The position numbers and the translations under genes are program-made. This document shows, one piece after another, positions 59,503 through 64,000 of a stretch of DNA of 64,000 bases. Numbering within the stretch: the first letter of the stretch is position 1; each line of letters starts with the position of its first letter. Origin of the DNA: Cellulomonadaceae bacterium. Its GTDB lineage: Bacteria > Actinomycetota > Actinomycetes > Actinomycetales > Cellulomonadaceae. The stretch is taken from positions 62,001 to 126,000 of the forward strand of contig JAIRQO010000048.1 of NCBI GenBank assembly GCA_031256435.1, given 5' to 3'. The notes under the pieces are model-generated. The model did no database searches. It was not told where the DNA came from and saw only the letters and a list, made by a program, of their open reading frames with translations.

Positions 59503-62500
59503 GGTGTTTCCTGTGTCTTCGTTGACGTGGCGGCTTTCTTGGCTGCGGCTTTCTTGGCCGGAGCTTTCTTAGCCGGGGCCTTCGTTGCAGCCGCTGCCTT
59601 GGTAGCTGAGGCCGTGGTGGCTGACGCTTTCGTTGTTGTCGTTTTCTTGGCTGGAGCCTTCTTAGCCGCGCTCGTGGTCCCCGCTGCCTTCTTGGCTGGC
59701 GCCTTGGCCGAAGCCGCCTTCTTAGCGGGTGCTTTCTTAGCTGGTGCTTTCTTAGCTGGTGCTTTCTTAGCGGGGGCCTTCTTAGCGGGGGCCTTCTTAG
59801 TGGCGGATGCTCGTTTCTTCACCGGACCCGCAGCCCTCTTGATGGCCAGCAGTTCATATGCCTGTTCCGGGGTGATGGATTCTGCGGAATAGTCCTTGGG
59901 CAGTGTGCGGTTGGTTGCGCCGTCCGTGACATAGAGCCCAAATCTGCCATCCTTGATGACCACCGGTTTCCCGGTTTCCGGGTCATCCCCCAGTTCACGC
60001 AAGGGAGCAGCGGCAGCGGCGTTCACACCCCTGCGCTTGGGCTGGGCGTAGATGGCAAGCGCCTCGTCCAGAGTGATAGTCAATAGGAGATCCTCGGACG
60101 CAATGGTCCTGGAATCCGTGCCCTTCTTCAAGTAAGGCCCATACCGTCCATTTTGAGCGGTGATCTCCACGCTGGACTCCGGATCCACTCCTACTACGCG
60201 TGGGAGTGACATCAGTGACAGCGCCTGCTCCAGTGACACCGTTGCCAGGTCCATATCCTTGAAAAGCGAGGCTGTTCGCGGCTTGGGAAGGGCTGCTTTC
60301 GCCTTCTTGGCTGCGGCCGCGCTCAGCGTGGGATCGAGTGGCTGCTCCGGTAGTACCTCCGTCACATACGGCCCGTATCGGCCCGATTTCGCCACAATCT
60401 CATGCCCGCTGTGCGGATCAACGCCCAGTGATCGGCCATCGTCGGCACTGGCCGAGATGAGTTCCCTGGCTTTCTCCAGAGTCAACTCGTCAGGGGCAAG
60501 GTCCGCTGGAACATTGCCACGTGGCGGAGTTTTTCCTTCCTCCACAGGCCCGGACGTGTCCTCCACATAGGGCCCGTACCGCCCCACGCGAACCCGCACA
60601 CCCTCGCCGAGGTCCACGGAGTTGATGGAGGCGGCATCAATCTCCGGCAGGTTCTCTACCCGGTCCTTGATCCCACGCCGGTTGGCGTTACCCGTACCAT
60701 CGCCAAAGTAGAACGTGGAGAGCCAGGCAATCCTATCCCTGGTGCCAGTGGCAATCTCATCCAGGTCCGCCTCCATCTTGGCCGTGAAGTCATAGTCCAC
60801 CAGCCAATCAAAGTGCCGCTCCAGCAATGCGGTGACAGCAAAGGCAAGCCACGTGGGCACGAGCGCTTGCCCCTGAGTCCTGACATATTCGCGGTCCTGA
60901 ATAGTGGCAATAGTGGCCGCGTACGTGGAGGGGCGGCCAATCCCCAACTCTTCCAGTTCCTTGACTAACGAGGCCTCGGTGTAGCGTGCGGGCGGAGTGG
61001 TGGAGTGGCCCGTGGAGTCCAAGCCCTGCTCTGCCACGGCATCGCCCTCGGCCACCTGCGGGAGGCGGACATCCTTGGAGGCCCCGGCCTTTGCCGAGGC
61101 GGACTCATCCTTCCCCTCCTCGTAGGCATCCAGGAAGCCCCGGAAGGTAATCACCGTTCCGGAGGCCGAGAACACGGCGTCCTTCCCCGCCAGTACCCCG
61201 GCGCTGGTGGCACCAGCGCCCGCCTTACTACCACCGGAACCGGCACCCGTCGTATCCATGCCCGCAGCACCAACGCCCGTAGCACCAGCACCAGCACCCA
61301 GCGTGGCACCCACCTTCACAGAAGCAGTGAATCCCTTGGCATCAGCCATCTGGGAGGCCACCGTGCGCTTCCAAATCAACTCATACAACCGGTACTGATC
61401 TCCGGAGAGTTCTCCAGCCACCTGCGCGGGTGTTCGGAAGTGATCACCCGCTGGGCGGATGGCCTCGTGTGCTTCCTGGGCGCCTTTGGAGGAACTGGCA
61501 TAGACGCGCGGGGATTTCGGCACGGAATCGGATCCGTACAACTCGGCCGCTTGCCTACGCGCGGCGGTGATCGCCTCTGCCGAGAGCGTGGGCGAGTCCG
61601 TTCGCATGTAGGTGATGTACCCGTTCTCATACAGAGATTGGGCTGTGCGCATGGTGCCGCGCGCGTTCATTCGGAGTTTGCGGCCCGCCTCCTGCTGAAG
61701 CGTAGACGTGGTGAAGGGCGCAGCTGGTTTCCGCGTGTACGGCTTGGTGTCCACGGAACGGACAGAGAACTCAGCACCGGCCAGTCCCGCAGTCACAGCA
61801 GAAGCGCCAGCCTCATCCAGATGCACCACGCCCGTGGCGGCTTTCAGAACACCTTCATCCGTGAAGTCCCGGCCCGTGGCCACCCTATCCGAGCCGAGTG
61901 ATGTCAGGCGGGCCTCAAAAAGTTGCCCCGCATCAGGACCAGCCACGGGCGCAAAGGATGCCGTCACGCTCCAATATCCCGCCGCAACAAAGAGCATCCG
62001 CTCCCGCTCCCGCTCCACCACAATGCGGGTGGCCACGGATTGCACGCGGCCCGCCGAGAGACCCTGCTTGACCTTGCGCCACAGCACCGGAGAGAGTTCA
62101 TAGCCGTACAAACGGTCCAGAATCCTGCGCGTTTCCTGGGCATCCACCAGTGAGGTATCCAACTCGCGCGTGTTCTCCAAGGCGCGCGTGATGGCCTCAC
62201 GGGTGATCTCATTGAACACCATGCGCCGCACCGGAACCTTGGGCTTCAGTTCTTCAATCAGGTGCCAGGCAATCGCTTCGCCTTCGCGGTCCCCATCAGT
62301 TGCCAGATACAGGATGTCCGCTTCCTTGAGTGCCTTCTTGAGTTCCCGAACCTTCGCCTTCTTGTCCGCATTGACAAGGTAGAACGGATCAAAGTTGTGG
62401 TCCACATCAACGGCAAATTTCCCGTAGGGACCCTTCTTCATCTCCGGCGGAAGATCGCGCGGGATGGGGAGGTCCCGTACGTGCCCCACGGACGCTTCAA

Positions 62501-62579
62501 CAATGTAGTCCGGGCCAAGGTAACTCGCGATTTTCCGCGCCTTCGCGGGTGACTCGACGATCACGAGGGTTCGCGTCAT
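59499..62579 (-). CDS. topA: DNA topoisomerase I with KKAPA-repeat tail
   Basis: [46 protein letters not shown]-terminal [13 protein letters not shown]. Confidence 0.96.
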   Translation of the reverse strand: MTRTLVIVESPAKARKIASYLGPDYIVEASVGHVRDLPIPRDLPPEMKKGPYGKFAVDVDHNFDPFYLVNADKKAKVRELKKALKEADILYLATDGDREGEAIAWHLIEELKPKVPVRRMVFNEITREAITRALENTRELDTSLVDAQETRRILDRLYGYELSPVLWRKVKQGLSAGRVQSVATRIVVERERERMLFVAAGYWSVTASFAPVAGPDAGQLFEARLTSLGSDRVATGRDFTDEGVLKAATGVVHLDEAGASAVTAGLAGAEFSVRSVDTKPYTRKPAAPFTTSTLQQEAGRKLRMNARGTMRTAQSLYENGYITYMRTDSPTLSAEAITAARRQAAELYGSDSVPKSPRVYASSSKGAQEAHEAIRPAGDHFRTPAQVAGELSGDQYRLYELIWKRTVASQMADAKGFTASVKVGATLGAGAGATGVGAAGMDTTGAGSGGSKAGAGATSAGVLAGKDAVFSASGTVITFRGFLDAYEEGKDESASAKAGASKDVRLPQVAEGDAVAEQGLDSTGHSTTPPARYTEASLVKELEELGIGRPSTYAATIATIQDREYVRTQGQALVPTWLAFAVTALLERHFDWLVDYDFTAKMEADLDEIATGTRDRIAWLSTFYFGDGTGNANRRGIKDRVENLPEIDAASINSVDLGEGVRVRVGRYGPYVEDTSGPVEEGKTPPRGNVPADLAPDELTLEKARELISASADDGRSLGVDPHSGHEIVAKSGRYGPYVTEVLPEQPLDPTLSAAAAKKAKAALPKPRTASLFKDMDLATVSLEQALSLMSLPRVVGVDPESSVEITAQNGRYGPYLKKGTDSRTIASEDLLLTITLDEALAIYAQPKRRGVNAAAAAPLRELGDDPETGKPVVIKDGRFGLYVTDGATNRTLPKDYSAESITPEQAYELLAIKRAAGPVKKRASATKKAPAKKAPAKKAPAKKAPAKKAPAKKAASAKAPAKKAAGTTSAAKKAPAKKTTTTKASATTASATKAAAATKAPAKKAPAKKAAAKKAATSTKTQETP

Positions 62580-63538
62580 GTGGTGACACCTTTCATTGTT
62601 GGGCTGAGGGGATATCCGCCTGGCGCCTCCAATGCGCGTGCGGTGTATTGCCTCAGAAGCAGGAGAGTGGCAAACACGGTGAGCGTAGCGGCCATGACGG
62701 CAAGGACGCCACTGGCATAGGCGGTGAGGTCATAAGCCAACGGAATGTCTTGTTGTCCGGCCTCCAGGTCCCACGCGGTAATGACTGACAACCCGCCGGT
62801 GATTCCCGCTATCGCATAGGCCAACGTTGCCACGGCTGTAGTGGATTGTGTGACTTTGATGGTGGGAAGGAGGTCTGGAGTGTCGAGCGCTCTGCGGGAG
62901 GTGAGGGCGCAAATCAGCGCACCCCAGGCAAGCACCACAAACATGGCGGCCACCACATCGGACGGACGGTGCCACCCGCCCACCATCGTCGAGATTCCTG
63001 TGGCACCTGCCCACACCATCCCCACAATGGCTAACAGAGGGCGCCAGCGCCGAGGAAGCGCAAACATCAACGCCACAGCAGCCGATGCCGCCACCGTGGT
63101 GTGGCCGCTGGGCAGTGAGTTGGATCCGGTCCACCCAGAAATCAACTCTGGCCTGTCAAAGACGCCATCCTTGAGCACCTGCGTGGTCACGTTGGCTCCT
63201 ATCAGGAACACAATCAACTGCCCCATCAATAACCATCGGCGCCGAAACGCCGGAACCCCCACGGCAATGGCAATTCCCACCACCACAAGAACCACGGGCG
63301 CTACCTCTAATATGCGTTGCGCCATGGGCCACAGGGTGGCCTGACCATGGGAAGAACCACCTAGCGCCATATCGTCGAGCGTTTGTCCCCGTGCCGTGTT
63401 CACAAACACGGACCACACCGCATACACCACCACGATTCCGAGCACGGCAATCAGCGCAGCCAACACCCGCGGAGCCGTGCGCGGACGCAGGGAATCCGCG
63501 GAATACGGCACCTGTGCGGTGGGAATCTGATCAACCAT
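62576..63538 (-). CDS. PAP2-family phosphatase (membrane)
   Basis: NSLPSGHTTVAASAAVALMF, GGWHRPSDVVAA. Confidence 0.85.
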   Translation of the reverse strand: MVDQIPTAQVPYSADSLRPRTAPRVLAALIAVLGIVVVYAVWSVFVNTARGQTLDDMALGGSSHGQATLWPMAQRILEVAPVVLVVVGIAIAVGVPAFRRRWLLMGQLIVFLIGANVTTQVLKDGVFDRPELISGWTGSNSLPSGHTTVAASAAVALMFALPRRWRPLLAIVGMVWAGATGISTMVGGWHRPSDVVAAMFVVLAWGALICALTSRRALDTPDLLPTIKVTQSTTAVATLAYAIAGITGGLSVITAWDLEAGQQDIPLAYDLTAYASGVLAVMAATLTVFATLLLLRQYTARALEAPGGYPLSPTMKGVTT

Positions 63539-63659
63539 GCGCTCACCGTAGTACGGACCTCTGATACGAGTGGCACTTCTGGCGGTGGGTTGGCCGATGA
63601 GCGCCAACTCTCGGTGCAGACGTGAAGTTAATATCCTAGGGTCATGCCACACTCTCCCC

Positions 63660-64000
63660 ATGAACTCACCAACCCGCACTGAGCGCCTCACCGTTCCCGC
63701 TCCCGCACGGCAATTCGCTGAGGATCTCGCGTCATTCATCACCGCGAGTCCCTCGCCGTATCATGCCGTGGCCGAGGCCCAGAATCGCGTAGAGGCGGCG
63801 GGGTTCATTGCGCTCGACGAGTCAGCGGCCTGGGACATCGTTCCTGGTCAGCGGTACTTCATCAAGCGTGACGGAGCCTTCATTGCCGTAGCGATACCTG
63901 GTGACGCCACGCCTGGCACGCCCGTGATGATTGTGGGAACGCACACGGACTCGCCAGGCCTCATGCTGAAACCCCACTCCACCACGGGTTCATTAGGGTA
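63660..64000 (+). CDS. M18-family aminopeptidase, N-terminal part (truncated by window end)
   Basis: Translation MNSPTRTERLTVPAPARQFAEDLASFITASPSPYHAVAEAQNRVEAAGF...VGTHTDSPGLMLKPHS. Confidence 0.85.
   Translation, partial: MNSPTRTERLTVPAPARQFAEDLASFITASPSPYHAVAEAQNRVEAAGFIALDESAAWDIVPGQRYFIKRDGAFIAVAIPGDATPGTPVMIVGTHTDSPGLMLKPHSTTGSLG

Noticed and set aside
59455-59892. Plus-strand ORF with [12 protein letters not shown] repeats
   Set aside because: Antisense shadow of the KKAPA repeats in topA; no independent coding support.

Overview
High-GC actinobacterial chromosomal segment made mostly of housekeeping genes. Recognisable genes include dtd, ygfZ-like, purF, rlmB, cysS, ispF/ispD, a polyprenyl synthase, menG-like and menF-like genes, an HtrA-like protease, hisI, a pyruvate formate-lyase, otsA/otsB, ROK proteins, a ugpC-type ATPase, holB, tmk, topA and a partial M18 aminopeptidase. 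Two tRNA-Thr genes (anticodons CGT and TGT) lie on the minus strand. Accessory content: (i) a divergent type II restriction-modification pair (BglII/BstYI-like nuclease and MT-A70 methyltransferase) with paired AGATCT sites in the shared promoter region; (ii) an AT-rich orphan polymorphic-toxin tail followed by a likely immunity gene; (iii) a large secreted Ig/HNH nuclease; (iv) a RHH/HicB-like regulator with a perfect operator-like palindrome. The most unusual signal is a set of at least three dispersed palindromic repeat families. They occur between genes and also in frame inside conserved genes (purF, cysS, menF-like, nitrobindin-like, Ser/Thr kinase), resembling Rickettsia palindromic elements. 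Other notable items are a pyruvate formate-lyase split into catalytic and glycyl-radical polypeptides, and a translationally coupled ROK kinase/ROK pseudokinase pair. All calls come from reading the sequence and the supplied ORFs; no database search was run.
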